Positions 1-12,138 of a stretch of 64,000 nt of DNA are shown here, in pieces (within the stretch, counting starts at the first letter, position 1; the number at the start of each line of letters is the position of its first letter). The translations under genes and the position numbers were made by a program. The stretch comes from Vermamoeba vermiformis (taxonomy: Eukaryota; Tubulinea; Echinamoebida), in NCBI GenBank assembly GCA_045837725.1, contig JBEWZL010000209.1:1-64000 (forward strand), given 5' to 3'. The notes below the pieces were generated by a model that saw nothing but the letters and a program-made list of their open reading frames with translations, had not been told where the DNA came from and searched no databases.

Positions 1-204
1 AACCCTAACCCTAACCCTAACCCTAACCCTAACCCTAACCCTAACCCTAACCCTAACCCTAACCCTAACCCTAACCCTAACCCTAACCCTAACCCTAACC
101 CTAACCCTAACCCTAACCCTAACCCTAACCCTAACCCTAACCCTAACCCTAACCCTAACCCTAACCCTAACCCTAACCCTAACCCTAACCCTAACCCTAA
201 CCCT
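1..204. repeat. Telomeric repeat array (AACCCT)34
   Basis: Thirty-four uninterrupted copies of AACCCT fill the first 204 bases with no variant unit. Read 5' to 3' on the plus strand this is the C-rich telomere strand, so position 1 is at or near a physical chromosome end and the G-rich strand (AGGGTT) runs outward. The junction to unique sequence is abrupt, with no degenerate repeats, which is typical of a freshly added or well-maintained telomere. Confidence 0.97.
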
Positions 205-213
205 GTCGTCAAA

Positions 214-1137
214 TTAAGTGTACGAGACTCCTCTAAAATTCACTATTAATAATGACGTAAAATTGTTATCAAACTTGCCATCAAAATTAGTAGAGAGTGG
301 CTTCCAATCAATCAAGCTCTCACGTGCGTGAACGTCGATTTTGGCCTTTTTACGAGGCCACAATTCAGAAAGCTGTGGATCACGTTTTCGCTTTTTCTCT
401 AAATAATTATAAATAATGAGAATAAGCGCTTGGAGTCTTACCTTTGCCGTGATCCACATCCTCAACAACCTCTTCAATTCGCTCTCGAACTTTACCATCC
501 GCACTGTTAATGTCCCGATCGCTATTGTTTTCTATGTTGTCACTCTCTTGATTTTCATCGCCGTTACTGCTTTCACGATCGTCATTATCATCGCTCGTGT
601 TTTTTTTGTTGTTACGGGGACCCTTTTCGTCGTCTTCGCTGCTGCTGTTCTCATTCTTATCTTCGCTTTCTTTGCTATCGCTCTCGCTATCCTTGTCACG
701 CTCGGAACTTTGATCTTTGCTTTTGTTGCTAATAGATCTCTTTGCTTTTGCACCGGAGTTGTTCGATTTGGCTTTGCTGCTCGCAGTGCTGCTTGGCTTC
801 TTTGCCGTAGACGAAGGCTTGGTTGGATTCGCTTTCTTCTTGCCGTCATTAGTAGGGACCGACTTTGCTTGTGCTCGAGTTTTCACCTTTGTGCCTTGTT
901 CTTGATTGTTGTTGTTTACGTGCGGATCTGGGGCAGTCTTATCGCGCGTGTCAGCTTCCTTTCCCTTGGTTACCCTCGTCGTAGCTTGGCGCTTAGATCC
1001 TTTGTCTTCGTTGTCCTTTGCTTTCTCCGATTTTTCGGCAGTATTCTTGTCTCGCCTATTTCTGCAATTGCATTAGCTAAAATCGCGCTGGATGTCAAAT
1101 AATTAAATTAACTGTTGCAATAAACTTACCGGGCCAT
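214..1137 (-). CDS. Lysine-rich and acidic low-complexity protein ending against the telomere
   Basis: Function not recognised. Three exons: 1137-1130 (ATGGCCCG), 1061-442 and 398-214, joined by GT-AG introns that keep one frame and give about 270 residues. The product starts MARNRRDKNTAEKSEK, continues as a Lys/Ser/Ala-rich basic stretch, then an acidic Asp/Glu/Asn/Ser-rich stretch, and has a nuclear-localisation-like cluster (KEKKRKRDPQ, then PRKKAKID) near its C-terminus. This composition suggests a nuclear or chromatin-associated protein, by inference only. The stop codon lies 9 bases from the first telomere repeat, so there is no room for a normal 3' UTR or poly(A) signal. The last residues may be intron or read-through sequence, and the gene is probably a 3'-truncated copy. 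The plus-strand frame over 416-1102 is its antisense shadow. Confidence 0.6.
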
Positions 1138-1441
1138 AGTGACTAAATTTCTATAATTTAAATAAGTTAGTTCCATCTTTCAACAATAGTCGCGCTTCGG
1201 TTTAATTTAGATTCGGATTTGCAAAAAAGATTTAGTATTTAATTATTTCTAGTTCTTATTGCTTTTAATGAATAAATAACAGAATATTTTATGCAATATT
1301 TCTCCGGATAAACAATTAACGTGAAAAATTGGAAATTCGATCTGATCAAAACTTGGTTCCTCGCCAGAAACGAACTTACTGCAAGCTTTAGTGTTAATTG
1401 GTATTTACTGCTACTAAGTTGTGTGTTACAACGAACTACTC

Positions 1442-4400
1442 TTAATTTTCTTTGCCAAAAACGTCGCGGTATTTTTCTAACCAAACCGAATCCGCTGCGG
1501 GCAAGATCTGAGATCTTGGAGGAACCCAAGGGAATAAGCCTGTAGCAAATACGTATTCTCTGACAGTGTTGTGGTACTCCGGCTTTTTGACCTTGAAATC
1601 GGTCTTTTTGAACGCGTGGTACGTGCAGTGCGCGAGCAGCTCAGTGCGACTTTTTACGCCGTCAACGAGCTTTGAATTCAAGCATATGTGCCTAAGGAGC
1701 TACAACAGCTTAGTACTAATAGAGGTAATTGATGGGCTACTTACGCGAAGCTTGGCTTCGTTGTCTATAATCTCTTTCGAATCCGTAACCACCGGTTTGC
1801 CATTAACAATTTGCAGAACACGAATGCGGGAGCTTGGCAATACCTGAGCAAGCTTGAATTTGCCTTCGTAGCCCCAGAAAGTACTCCAAGAGAAAACGGG
1901 AAAGAATCGCAGCTCCAAGTCCGCAAGTAAGCGGCGCATTTTCGAAATAATAGAATCCACGGTTAATATATCGTGGGTATAGTTTCGAATATGCTGCAGA
2001 ATGCGAGTTGCTTTCAAAGATCCGATTTTCAAGCGATCATTAAGATGCTCAATTACGGTCTTTGTCGCGAGAGCCCAATGTTTGGCAAAGTTGACTCTCA
2101 CGGGTGTGCACCCAAAGAGTTGCTCTGTTTGCCCTTGTGGAAATGCCATGTCGATAATGTCGGACGCACTCAACAACCGCTCTTTGAAATACACCTAAAA
2201 CTGGTTTAGTAAATAGTAAACGTGGTTAACATCCGCGTACCTTGATTGGGGTTGCAAAGTTATCCTGCTGCAAATAAGCGCGTTCGAGAAACGACTGAAT
2301 CTTCGCTTGATCCGTTCCTCGTAATAACTTGATGAACTGCGCCTGTTTCGCCGAAGTAACAATGTTTGCTGCACTAAACAACGCGGCAAATAGAGAATTA
2401 ATCAGGTTCGCAGCCAAAATTGAACTGATCGACTTGTCCCTCGGAGAAACAACACCATCTGATGAACACAGGCACAAGCACACGTTCGTTAAGATTTCGT
2501 TGAGGACCGATTGATCGTTTGAATCCGGAAATATCTTGTAGATGAATTGACGCGGCAATCCAACGTCAAGCAGGTCCACTTCTTCGTCATCGTAGTCATT
2601 GGTACGAGATATCGAATACAACCTCGCCTTGGCAAAGTTCAGACTTGGCACAAGCAAGTCATTGCCCACATAAAAATGTCCATATTCGAGCACTGCCTCA
2701 AGTTGCTTGTACCGTGTGAACAAAGTCGGATGAAGTAGCGATTGAACGGATCCGGACCAAATGAAGGTTAGCTGGTCCTGCAATAAAAATGCAAGCCGAA
2801 CGAAGTGATCGTTGTAAGCGAACGCCTGCAAATGCTTAGCTACGATTTTGAATTAGTAAATGAAAGCTCGGCAATTAGAATTAGTACTTACCAGAGACTA
2901 TATGCTCCAGCAGGGAGTAAAAATAATTAGCAATGCTTCGCGTGAACATGCGAGGGATGGAGCACAAAGTTTCTGTCTGAACTGCTTGAAGCGGACAGCA
3001 TCTCAGTATCTCTTTCGGAGCCACGTTGCATTGATACATTGCCTTTGTTACGTTAAAAAGGCAAATAATTGCCTCCGCAAACTCTACCAGCGTATCGTAC
3101 GCTGTTTCGAGCTCATCTAGCGTTGGATTTTGCAGTGTGAGCTCCACTCGCGGTCCATATGCCTTGTCTGGGAGGACTGTAGAATAGAGGGCCTCCGCGC
3201 GCTTGAAATGAACGCGAGCATGAACTTGCTCAGCCTCGCTTTGCAACCGGTTTTCAAGCTTCTTTGAAAGCGCTGGTGCGTGCGAGAACAAGGTTTTAAC
3301 GCTTTCGAACGGAAACGAAAGTGCTGCGTGCCAGATGTCAAGAAAAGGGGAGTTGTGACGAAAGACCTCGCTCGACTTGTCGTAAACCTTGATTTTGTGT
3401 AAAAGCGAGTACTGATTTTTCCAATGGAGCGTCATACTTGCAAACGAACCAATACCGTAGTTTGGAAATTCCGTGCAGCTTAAAGGAAATGGTCAGCATT
3501 TTTGTTATTATTTATCGTTACCTACGTATAACTCTTATAATCCTTGGACTGATCCTCAGAGCGTTTCCGGACAGTTCTCGTCGAATTTCGCACCATTAAT
3601 CTGGCGAATGGAGATCGTTGACGGTCTTTCAGAAGATGCGTAACATCACGGGTGAAGAATAATGTAATATCGTCTGGGTCATCACATCTGCATTTCGTTA
3701 ATAACAATGAATGCTGTATCAATATAACTTACGCAAAATCCTCAGCAATGTCGAAGAAAAACCAAGCTTTCGATCCGTGGCGATGGTTATACACCCTGTC
3801 CATATCAAACGATTCGCAGAGCTCTTCGTAGATTTGCCTGACACGAGCCCGATCAATAGGTTCCTTTTGCCCAAAGTACTGAACGACAAATACTGGTCGC
3901 ATTCTATAATTATGATTAGTTACTTCTGATAATCTCCAATGTCATAAATCTTACGTCGCGTCTTCTCTCACGAGATCGTCGATGGCACGGCCAATGCTTT
4001 TCAACGTGTCGGGCTTTACAGGAAAAGTCGAGCCAGGTGTTGCAACTGTGCGACCGACCTCGTACGACGATGCTAATGGCGATACTCGCCGTTGTTTAGA
4101 GTTGTATACACCTACAAGAATAATTAGATTTGTTTACTTATGCGGAGACATAGGTACCTTCATATATACAACTCTTAAAAAATCTGTTTACTGCAGCCGT
4201 ACGGTCCTCTTTACAAAAAGGAAAGGCTGCGTATAACAAAAGTGTGTTGTTGATAAGCCTACCAAGCGAATATATGAGTACGTGGAAAGAGATAAATAAA
4301 CAAACTTACCCAAGAGAGATGTTAGGGACTGTATGCAACGACTTGCCTGCGTAAGTCATCTTGCAATCTGATAACCTTGCAGCTGGACTAAAATCAGGGC

Positions 4401-7400
4401 AATAAACAAGATCAAATAAGACCTTGATGAAGGTTAAGTCTTCAAACAAGAAGCCGATGAAGTCGTTATCGATGCTGGTTGTTATTTGCATGTCGCTCTC
4501 AGATTTGAGAGAATAGCGCGGACCAAAATAGTCTCGAGAAGTCATCCAAGCGATATCCTTGTCAAATCTAGCTCCGAAGTCGGCGTCACTTCCAATTATC
4601 CTTGCGTTCTTAAGTAAATGTTGAGTGTACACACTCACTTTTGCGCGACCAGTCTCGAGCGCAGCACGCATTCGATCCAAGTACTCGTCCTTGTACTTCT
4701 TACGTGCGCCGCTGTGGTCAATGAAATCACTGGTGTAAGTTATTAGTAACTTCATCAATATTTAAAGCTATCGTATTCTTACCGCTCCGCGTACGTGTAA
4801 AACGCAGACTTTTCGGCATCGGTTAGCTTGTTGAAGCGCAGTAAGTCGGGTAAGCTTGCCTCTGGTCCAGCCCCAAGCCAGTCTGTGACCAATGAATAGA
4901 ACTCTTCAGAGAATTGTTCGGCGGCTTCATCACCAAAATGATGCGAAGCTCTGGGAGATCCGACGGGAGATCCGACGGGACTTCCATCAGAACACGGGGA
5001 CAGGTAAGGCGAATCTACGGGGCTAGGTGTTCTGACGGGAGTACGTTTCGAAATTGAGAGTGCTGGCGAACGCCGCTTGGATGCAGCTCCACTCACTGGT
5101 GAGGGAGTTGAAACTCGCGATAATGCCAATTTTGGTGAAGAAGTCGGTGTCTTTTTGGTTGCAACTCGCGGACTAGATAATGCCACTCTTGGTGAAGAAG
5201 TTGGCGTCTTTTTGGTTGCAACCCGTGGACTGGGTGAATTGCGAAGCCACTTCGAGGGTGACTCCGCGACTGGTGATTGACGAGCCGACGTGCGTCTCGA
5301 GTTCGGTCGCTTTGACCCTGGAGCTGTTGAAATATTATTATTATAAGCATTTTGTTATGAGTAAGTGGATTTGTAACTTACTGCCAAGAGTCGTCTCTAG
5401 TGCTGCCGTGAGCTCCGCTAACGAGCAAAGACCAGTTGATTTCGTAGAAGAGCCCAACCAGTTTTCTGAATCGATATTATTTATATTGAACTCAATCATT
5501 GAAACATACCCGTAAGCATAGCAACGTCCTCTTCTTCAAGGCGCCCCAATTCTGGATCATCAACAAGATCCGTTCCGCAAAATTCTAAACAACGTTAAAA
5601 CACTCAATAGTCAACTTAAACTAACTTACCAGTAGGATACAAGTCTAGTTCCATTTGATTCTCTTTTTCCGAGTCACTGTCATGGCCACCGACGAACGAA
5701 CCAAATTCTCGAAGATCGAAATTGAGCTTGAAAGGCGAAAAAGAGTTGCCTAAATAAAATAATGATTAGTCACACTTGTTTTTTAAATAATATTCGAATA
5801 TTACCTTGATTGTTGGTGGTTTGTTGGTACAAGTTAGTGATGTCGCGGAACTACGATTAACTTGTTAGCCAGTCAGGGTATTCGTCGGAATGCGCGCGAA
5901 TGTAATCAAATAAAATCATTGTTGAATTTGGGTCTGGAAATGTCCGCACAATTTGCGTGAGTGACAGATCCGTAAAGAGCAATTTTCGCTCAATGGAGCA
6001 GATGTTAAAAAATCGGCTTATCCGAAATTTCCATTGGCGGAAAAACTCGCGTTGAAGGTTGGGCTTGGATGCGCTGCTAGCCAACTTCTTAATGTTCGGA
6101 TCATCCGGCATCGCTGCAACCAAATTGCTCGGCGTGCAGTGTTGCAACACTTTGAAGATGTTATCGTTCACCTCCACTTGCATCGCTTGGGTGTTTTCGG
6201 CGCGTGATCTATCACGAAAGAAGTCTGACAACTTCTCTATAAGTGCACCAATGTAGAATGTCTTCAACTTGATGAGGACAGTGAGCTCGATAACACGGAA
6301 CTCGAGCTTGGAAACCAGTTGCAGCTGTGAATTGATGGAGCCTGACACGGTATCCAAGTTGTCGTTAAGCTCTAGATCCAATGAACCAGACACGAAGTAA
6401 CTGAGTACTTCATGTCCTGGCGTCGTTGCAATCGCAGGCAATCCTGTGTTGTTGAGACTCATGCACTTGTCGTACGCCTCCTGAAGAAAGCGGCATTCGT
6501 TGAGGAGATTTCGAACCCGAGTAGATGGCTCTGGTACGTCGTTAGCAATTATAATTTTGCTTTGATATCAAAATCTATTTACCTTTTTCACTTGCCGTAC
6601 TTCTGATAGATGTTGTGGCCCGACTGCCCTCCCGAGCATCTTTAAGACGCTCGGAAGCCGCCTTCGCCGAGCCACGTGCGAATTTGAGCTTGTACTTCTT
6701 TTTTTGATATCCAAACCCAATAAATTTCCCTTCACCCTTGATTAAAAAGTTAAGACCAAGCCCACTTAATACATCCAAGTTCTGACAAAGACCCCGAATG
6801 TATTTGTGAATGAGCTTGTCTTTGGCCTGTTGTGAACTCTGAGCCTGCAGCAATTTCTTGAGGCTATTGGCTGTAAATATTAATTAGATTTAGAATGACA
6901 ACGAGCCACGAGTTAGCACTTACCTGCGCAGTTATTTGATGTACTCGTTGTCTTCAAATCAGAGCGCGCACGCTTTAACCGGAGGGATTCACCTGCATAA
7001 CAAGTTAGCATGCGTTAATATCACTTGTAAGTAACTCACTGTTTTTGAGCAACTTCGACGAGCGTTTGTGGTCACGAGCCTTTGCGTGCCTTACTGTTTT
7101 CAAATTAAATTGCACCCTTCTGTCTTTTTTGCCACGAGAAAGAGGCACCATTGCACCTCTATTTGAACGAGACTCGCCAGTTGGCAAGGCTAAAGCTGGA
7201 TCAGATGCGCTTTGTCTGGCTTCACTGAGGCCACTCTCTCTGTGCTGCCCGATAGTTGGCGTGTTGGTGGTTGCGTTATAGCCATCGCTGTGAGCATTGA
7301 CCATCGAGTCGTCGCCATCGGAACCAACTTTGGCCTCGGAGTCGTTGTCATCAGCTGCACTGGCTTTAGTGTCGTAGTGCTTGGAGTCAGCGTTCTCAGA

Positions 7401-8286
7401 GTCGTCGTCTTTGGACTCGGAGTCAGCGTTGTCGTGGGCATTGTCCTTGGAGTTGTCACCACCCTTAGAGCCAGAATCACCGTCATCGGCGTTAGAGTCA
7501 TCGTCATCGTTGGACTCGGAGTCAGCGTTGCCGTGGGCATTGTCCTTGGAGTTGTCACCACCCTTAGAACCAGAATCACCGTCATCGGCCTTAGAGTCGT
7601 CGCCGTCGTTGGACTCGGAGTTGTCCTCGCTCGATGATGGTTCATCCTCGTAAGCATCCTCTTCGTCATGTTTATCGATTTCCATGAAATCCTCGTCGTT
7701 AGGTAGGTCTTGCTCGTTGTTATCGACAAAGGCCAGATCTGACGGAGATGGGACATCCGTTTGGTGAAGATCCGCCCAATCGTGCGCTTCCATGGCAGGG
7801 TTGCTCAGCCAGTATTTGGTGTTGGCTGCTTTCTTGTCTGAAGGTTCGGCAAACCCTTCAAGGGCCGAGATGTTGCTCGACGCTTCTTCATCGGATTCTA
7901 AAACCAGATGTTAAATCCACATCCAAAAATTAAATCAAAATTAACATCCTAACGTACCATAATAACTCCACGCGTTAAATTCGTCTTTTGCCTTGCGCGA
8001 TGGATTCGCACGCACAGAAGCACTGGTCTGAAAAATAGCAGGTTAAATTGGATGTAAACTTTGGATGACAAATTTTGTTTTGCTAACATTTACCTCGCCG
8101 TACTGTTCATTTCTTGCTTCAGAAGCAATCTGGTTGCTGAGGGACTCTCCGGAACGTTGAGTATGGTAACTTCGCACCAAGCCCATATAGTCTTTTCGCG
8201 ACTGAAACACACGAAATTATTATGAAGTATTACGAAGCAAAAGACAGGTAAAACTAACTGCACCGAGTGACTACGTAACTTACCAT
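1442..8286 (-). CDS. Very large subtelomeric protein of unknown function (21 exons, about 1,904 residues)
   Basis: Not recognised. The start ATG (8286-8284) is its own 3-nt exon followed directly by GTAAGT. Exons then run 8201-8094, 8027-7958, 7897-7040, 6992-6924, 6870-6583, 6530-5950, 5850-5805, 5749-5630, 5584-5510, 5465-5382, 5323-4784, 4729-4310, 4226-4158, 4111-3955, 3903-3733, 3687-3526, 3478-2892, 2839-2241, 2194-1745 and 1699-1442, totalling 5,715 nt. The N-terminal third is acidic (Asp/Ser/Asn repeats), the middle has Ser-Pro repeats (SPRVATKKTP-type), and the last 900 residues look globular, with no hydrophobic membrane segment. The weakest junction is 5950 to 5850 (donor GTGCGG). 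If it is not spliced, the first part stops at 5857 as a 689-residue protein and 5654-1442 (starting MELDLYPTEF) is a second gene. All other junctions have good splice sites. Confidence 0.55.
5134..5247 (-). repeat. 57-bp coding tandem repeat (19 residues) in the large gene
   Basis: Two copies of a 57-bp unit (starting 5134 and 5191) encode repeats of the type VATKKTPTSSPRVALSSPR inside exon 12 of the large subtelomeric gene. The unit is a multiple of three, so copy-number change would keep the frame. The Ser-Pro and Thr-Pro pairs are typical of a disordered, possibly phosphorylated linker, which is inferred from composition only. Confidence 0.7.
7413..7630 (-). repeat. 99-bp coding tandem repeat (33 residues, acidic) in the large gene
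   Basis: Unit starts at 7413, 7512 and 7611 are spaced exactly 99 bp. They encode an Asp/Ser/Asn/Lys-rich repeat containing SGSKGGDNSKDNA. The frame is kept by the unit length. It lies in exon 4 of the large subtelomeric gene and gives that region strong acidic character. Confidence 0.75.
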
Positions 8287-8491
8287 GAGTGAGCAGATCA
8301 GGTTGTGGTTGTGGTTGCAGTTGTGGTTGTGTTGTCAAACAATAGACGAACGGGGAAACAGCAGCGATTTGTTTTTAAGTCTGTCGTCGTGATTTTATTG
8401 GTCCAGCACATCACCAACCACGTGAGCTTTTGGCGGGCTGAGTGAGTGCGCCAAAAATTTGGCGGGTGTCCCATTTTCGGCGGTGGCTAAC

Positions 8492-10940
8492 TCACGCCCT
8501 ATAAGCAAATGGGACAAATTTATGGCGTGCATTTGCCACTGTCGTCCCCAGAGGTACCGTGAAGAAGTTAGCGTTAGGCTTTGGGAGGCATTTTTTGACG
8601 ATCTCTGACTGAAGATTTTGTGGGGTGAGCACAGCCGGAAAGAAAGCTTGATACGAAGGGTCCAATTGCTGAGTAGCGATTTGTTCAATAGTGTTGTCCG
8701 TGCCGTTAGGCTTGCCGAACATGTGGAACAGATCTTTTATCCAGATCGCTTGGAAAAGTGGCAGGGGGTACAGTAAGCACGGAGCTAACGCTTGAAGGTT
8801 GTAAGCAAACCTAATTTAAAAGATTGAATCAAAAACTGCGTTACTCAACCAAGCGGTGCCACTTACGGTCGTCGATCGAGTATTTCCTCGTAAATCTTCA
8901 GCGTTGTCTCCGTATCAAATCCTCCCAAATACAAACGCGGCCCTCGTGTGACGTATGACCAATAAGATTCTTCCCCTTGTGACCATGGCGGGGTAGTGAG
9001 ATCAATGAAGACGTTGACGAGCGCCAGATGAGGAAGGTTACACATGTAGATGGAAGGTACGTTAATTGTGACGCGCTTTCCAAAGCTGTACAACCCCAAA
9101 TATTTACAATGTGTGGGTATTTCAATTTCGGACAGGTCGATCTGGAGCGATTCGGATGGAGAACAAGGCAAAGGAATCTGTAGCCCCAGGAGGTACTCCG
9201 TATGCTTGAAGAAATAGCTAATAATATTTGCCAGAGAGGGGGAAGTCCTAGTCGCCATGAAGTTGTAGAAGTTTGCCACGTAATGATCGGGGACAATCCG
9301 GATGAGCTTCAAGTGTTTGAGGTGGAACCAGTCCAACCCAAACCTGTTGGAGCTAAAATGAAATATTGAAAGAGTTTCCAATGTTTCTTTGCACTGAGGC
9401 GCAAGCGCACTAATCAAAGCCGAATCGGGATGGTGGATGGACAAGATTCGGATCCTTCGCAACCTAAACAAACCTATTAATCAACAATATCAAATGTAAT
9501 TAGTACTTACCCCTCGAGGCAGAATTTAGAAGGTACTATGCTCGCAAATTCGGAAGACAGGGACATTGAATCGAGAATGAGTGTGGTGAAAGACGGGTAA
9601 AGCCGTAACACGTCGAAGTCCTCTAGCATACACGTGAAGCCCTTACACACTAGAGCTTCGAAATCGCGACCATTCGTTGGTTCGCCAAGATCTCGAAGTT
9701 GAATGACATCTTGGATGGTGAGACGGCCTGTTCTCTGGTCGTATATAAGTAACTTATAGTATCAATTGTGTCTTACTTACTTCCTTGGCTTCTTGCGTTG
9801 CAGAGCTTGCAAGGGTGCTGGAGTTCACGGGTACGATCGAAACAAGATTTGATTCGTTGTTCTGGTTTGAACTTGGGGCGGGCTCTACTTGCGATTGCAC
9901 TTCTTCTTCACTCGAGAAATCAGGTCTTATTGCAATTGAAGGGGAGTCCTTTTGGGAAGGTTAGTAAATTGAATCTGATCCGCTATTATTTGCTTACCAC
10001 ACTCGGCGGCGTTGGGGCTCGTGGGCTTGGAATATCTTCGATTTTTTCTTCATCCTCACAGTGAATGACTTCGTTTAAATCAGCGCGTTGCTTCTTTTTT
10101 GTTGGCTCGCTTGCCGGCTCAGCCGAAGCTTTACGCTTGCGATCTCCAAAGAGAGAGCCAGAAGAAGACGTAAGGAAAGTAGCGTGGTGAAAAGCATCGT
10201 GACCAATACCAAGGCTAGAACCTTCGATGAAATCTATGAGTTCAAAACCAGACGGGACTTTTGAATCTTGGGGGGCTGATCGTGCAGTCACGGAAGCCAT
10301 TTTCCAGCCAGACACCAAAAACGAAGCAAACTTAGTGAAGAGGGGTTGCTCGTAATCACACTTCGCGTCTTTTAGCTCTACGGAGGTTAGCAGGGAGCGC
10401 AAACCCTCATCTGTCTGCCAGTACGAATAATGGTAGTGCAGAGCGCACCAAACTCGGTAATGTTCTGTGTGGACGAGTTTGTTAAGGTCTTCGTAGGGTT
10501 GCTTGATCTTCTTTTCCATAATTAATTGCTGACAAATGTCCATTGCGGCCTTGAGGCGAATAGGTAGCGTGTGGAAGAAGTTGGCGAACTGTTTCCACTC
10601 TTCCGAATCCATGTCTACGGCCAGTGTAGCAGCGACTTTGGCACGGTAATTTTTATACCATAGCGGGTAGCACTTTTCGCCGTGGGCTGGTAGCATTTGG
10701 TGATACCAGAACACGCAAAAGTAAAAGATCAAATCTTGTCTCTTTTGGAAGTATGGGGGATAGCGTCCAATATTCACGGATATCTCTCTGAGAAATCCGT
10801 CGAGGTTCGTTGTCGGAGTCCGATTTTTTGCGAAGATCAAGAAGTTGATGTACGATCGAACGGTAAAGCTTAATGGTTGGGCCTAAAGGCAATTAATTAT
10901 TACAAATAAATAATTGTTAATGTCGTATTTTACTCACCAT
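8492..10940 (-). CDS. Subtelomeric protein of unknown function (6 exons, 731 residues)
   Basis: Not recognised. Exons: 10940-10938 (the ATG alone, followed by GTGAGT), 10882-9998, 9948-9781, 9734-9511, 9463-8867 and 8810-8492, summing to 2,196 nt in one open frame. The N-terminal 220 residues are helical-looking and aromatic-rich (start MAQPLSFTVRSYINF). A basic bipartite cluster follows around residues 255-280 (DRKRKASAEP, TKKKQRADLN), suggesting nuclear entry, then a Ser/Pro/Glu-rich linker. The C-terminal 350 residues contain Leu-rich, loosely periodic segments (such as LETLSIFHF and LKHLKLIRI) that recall F-box-associated LRRs, but no F-box is evident. It lies upstream of the large gene on the same strand and shares its unusual ATG-only first exon, which suggests a common subtelomeric family or origin. 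Confidence 0.7.
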
Positions 10941-11788
10941 TTCTTTTGAAAAATAAATTCTGATCGATCAAATCGAATGCGTGAGGCGATAATTACTAAT
11001 AATTTCACCTCGGGCTAGGAGTTTATCGATATAAATAATATTGTGAATATAATCACAATATTATTATGGCGATTAAAGCAAATTTGGGGAATTTGCTTTT
11101 TTGAATCGAGTTGGTCTTGTGGAGCAACTCGAAACGTAATCGGGCTTGTGGCGCGATTAATGAAAATATACTATGCGTTGTTGTTGTGGTCGTGGTTGAA
11201 ATTGAATATTGATTCCAAAAACATACACCGGATCGTTAAACCACGTGACTTCTCCTTATTTAGAAGGATCACGTGATTTTAGAGCAAACCGTTTGCGGTT
11301 GAAATTGAAAAATTCAAATGCTTCGCGTGATAGAAAAACAATGCAACTAACTCAATAAATCAGATTTAGCTGCCCTTCGGCGTTCGATCTGCATCTATAT
11401 CCAGTTGCCTAGTCGCAACGTTAGCATGCTTTATCGCGAAAATCCGTCAAACTATCAGCAATAATTATGAGAATTTTTTGGGCGCTAATCGCTCCTTCTA
11501 CACCAAGCCTCAACGCGCTGACGATAGAAGTCGTTCCCGGCTTGTTTTTGATGTGAGAGCCGTTTGAACAGGGCCGTCGTATGTACAAGCAGCTCAGTTT
11601 TGCTGCGCATAATACAGATACTTTGGCACTAAAAAATTAATTTGCTCATGAACGACCTCTAAAGACACAAGAGTTTCGCTCGCCCGCAAATGTTATGTTA
11701 ATTAGCATGCTAATTTTCATGGTTTTTTGCATGCTAGTTATCTTATCAATATGCACACTAGCATGCTAATTCGTATGAAAATCAAAAG
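10941..11788. other. Intergenic region with palindromes, no gene seen
   Basis: About 850 bases upstream of the 731-residue gene, probably its promoter plus spacer. I see no credible coding exon. A perfect 14-bp palindrome ATTAGCATGCTAAT lies at 11701-11714, and TAGCATGCTAAT recurs near 11759 with nearby TTTTCAT/ATGAAAA arms, making an imperfect inverted repeat of about 90 bp next to the first tandem array. Confidence 0.5.
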
Positions 11789-12075
11789 GCATGTAGTTTT
11801 GAGGACTATGCCCCCGTTCTGGCACGCAAGGGCGTAGTTTTGAGGACTACGCCCCCGTTCTGGCACGCAAGGGCGTAGTTTCGAGGACTACGCCCCCGTT
11901 CTGGCACGCAAGGGCGTAGTTTCGAGGACTACACCCCCGTTCTGGCACGCAAGGGCGTAGTTTTGAGGACTACACCCCCGTTCTGGCACGCAAGGGCGTA
12001 GTTTTGAGGACTACGCCCCCGTTCTGGCACACAAGGGCGTAGTTTTGAGGACTACGCCCCTGTTCTGTGGTGGTA
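11789..12075. repeat. Array A: 41-bp tandem repeat, seven copies, hairpin-forming unit
   Basis: Units start at 11789, 11830, 11871, 11912, 11953, 11994 and 12035, an exact 41-bp period. The consensus contains GGGCGTAGT-TTTGAGG-ACTACGCCC, a perfect 9-bp stem with a 7-nt loop, followed by a CCCGTTCTGGCACGCAA spacer. A few units carry one stem mismatch (ACTACACCC). This is a minisatellite whose unit is a cruciform or hairpin-capable inverted repeat. No coding function is supported. Confidence 0.93.
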
Positions 12076-12138
12076 GGGCGTTATTTGCCCTTCAGAACGC
12101 GAAACCCTAAACTGCATTAACCTCCTAAATACTATAAA

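Noticed and set aside
416-1102. 228-codon plus-strand frame, hydrophobic
   Set aside because: Antisense of the low-complexity acidic/basic protein. The hydrophobic look is the complement of Asp/Lys/Ser codons. The spliced minus-strand model explains the region.
5093-5350. 85-codon minus frame over the Ser-Pro repeat
   Set aside because: Out of frame with the spliced large gene. It arises from the 57-bp repeat, and its apparent start lies in an intron.
7190-7756. Thr/Met-rich minus frame and Ser/Val-rich plus frames
   Set aside because: Alternative frames of the acidic repeat exon of the large gene, created by its 3-periodic low-complexity sequence.
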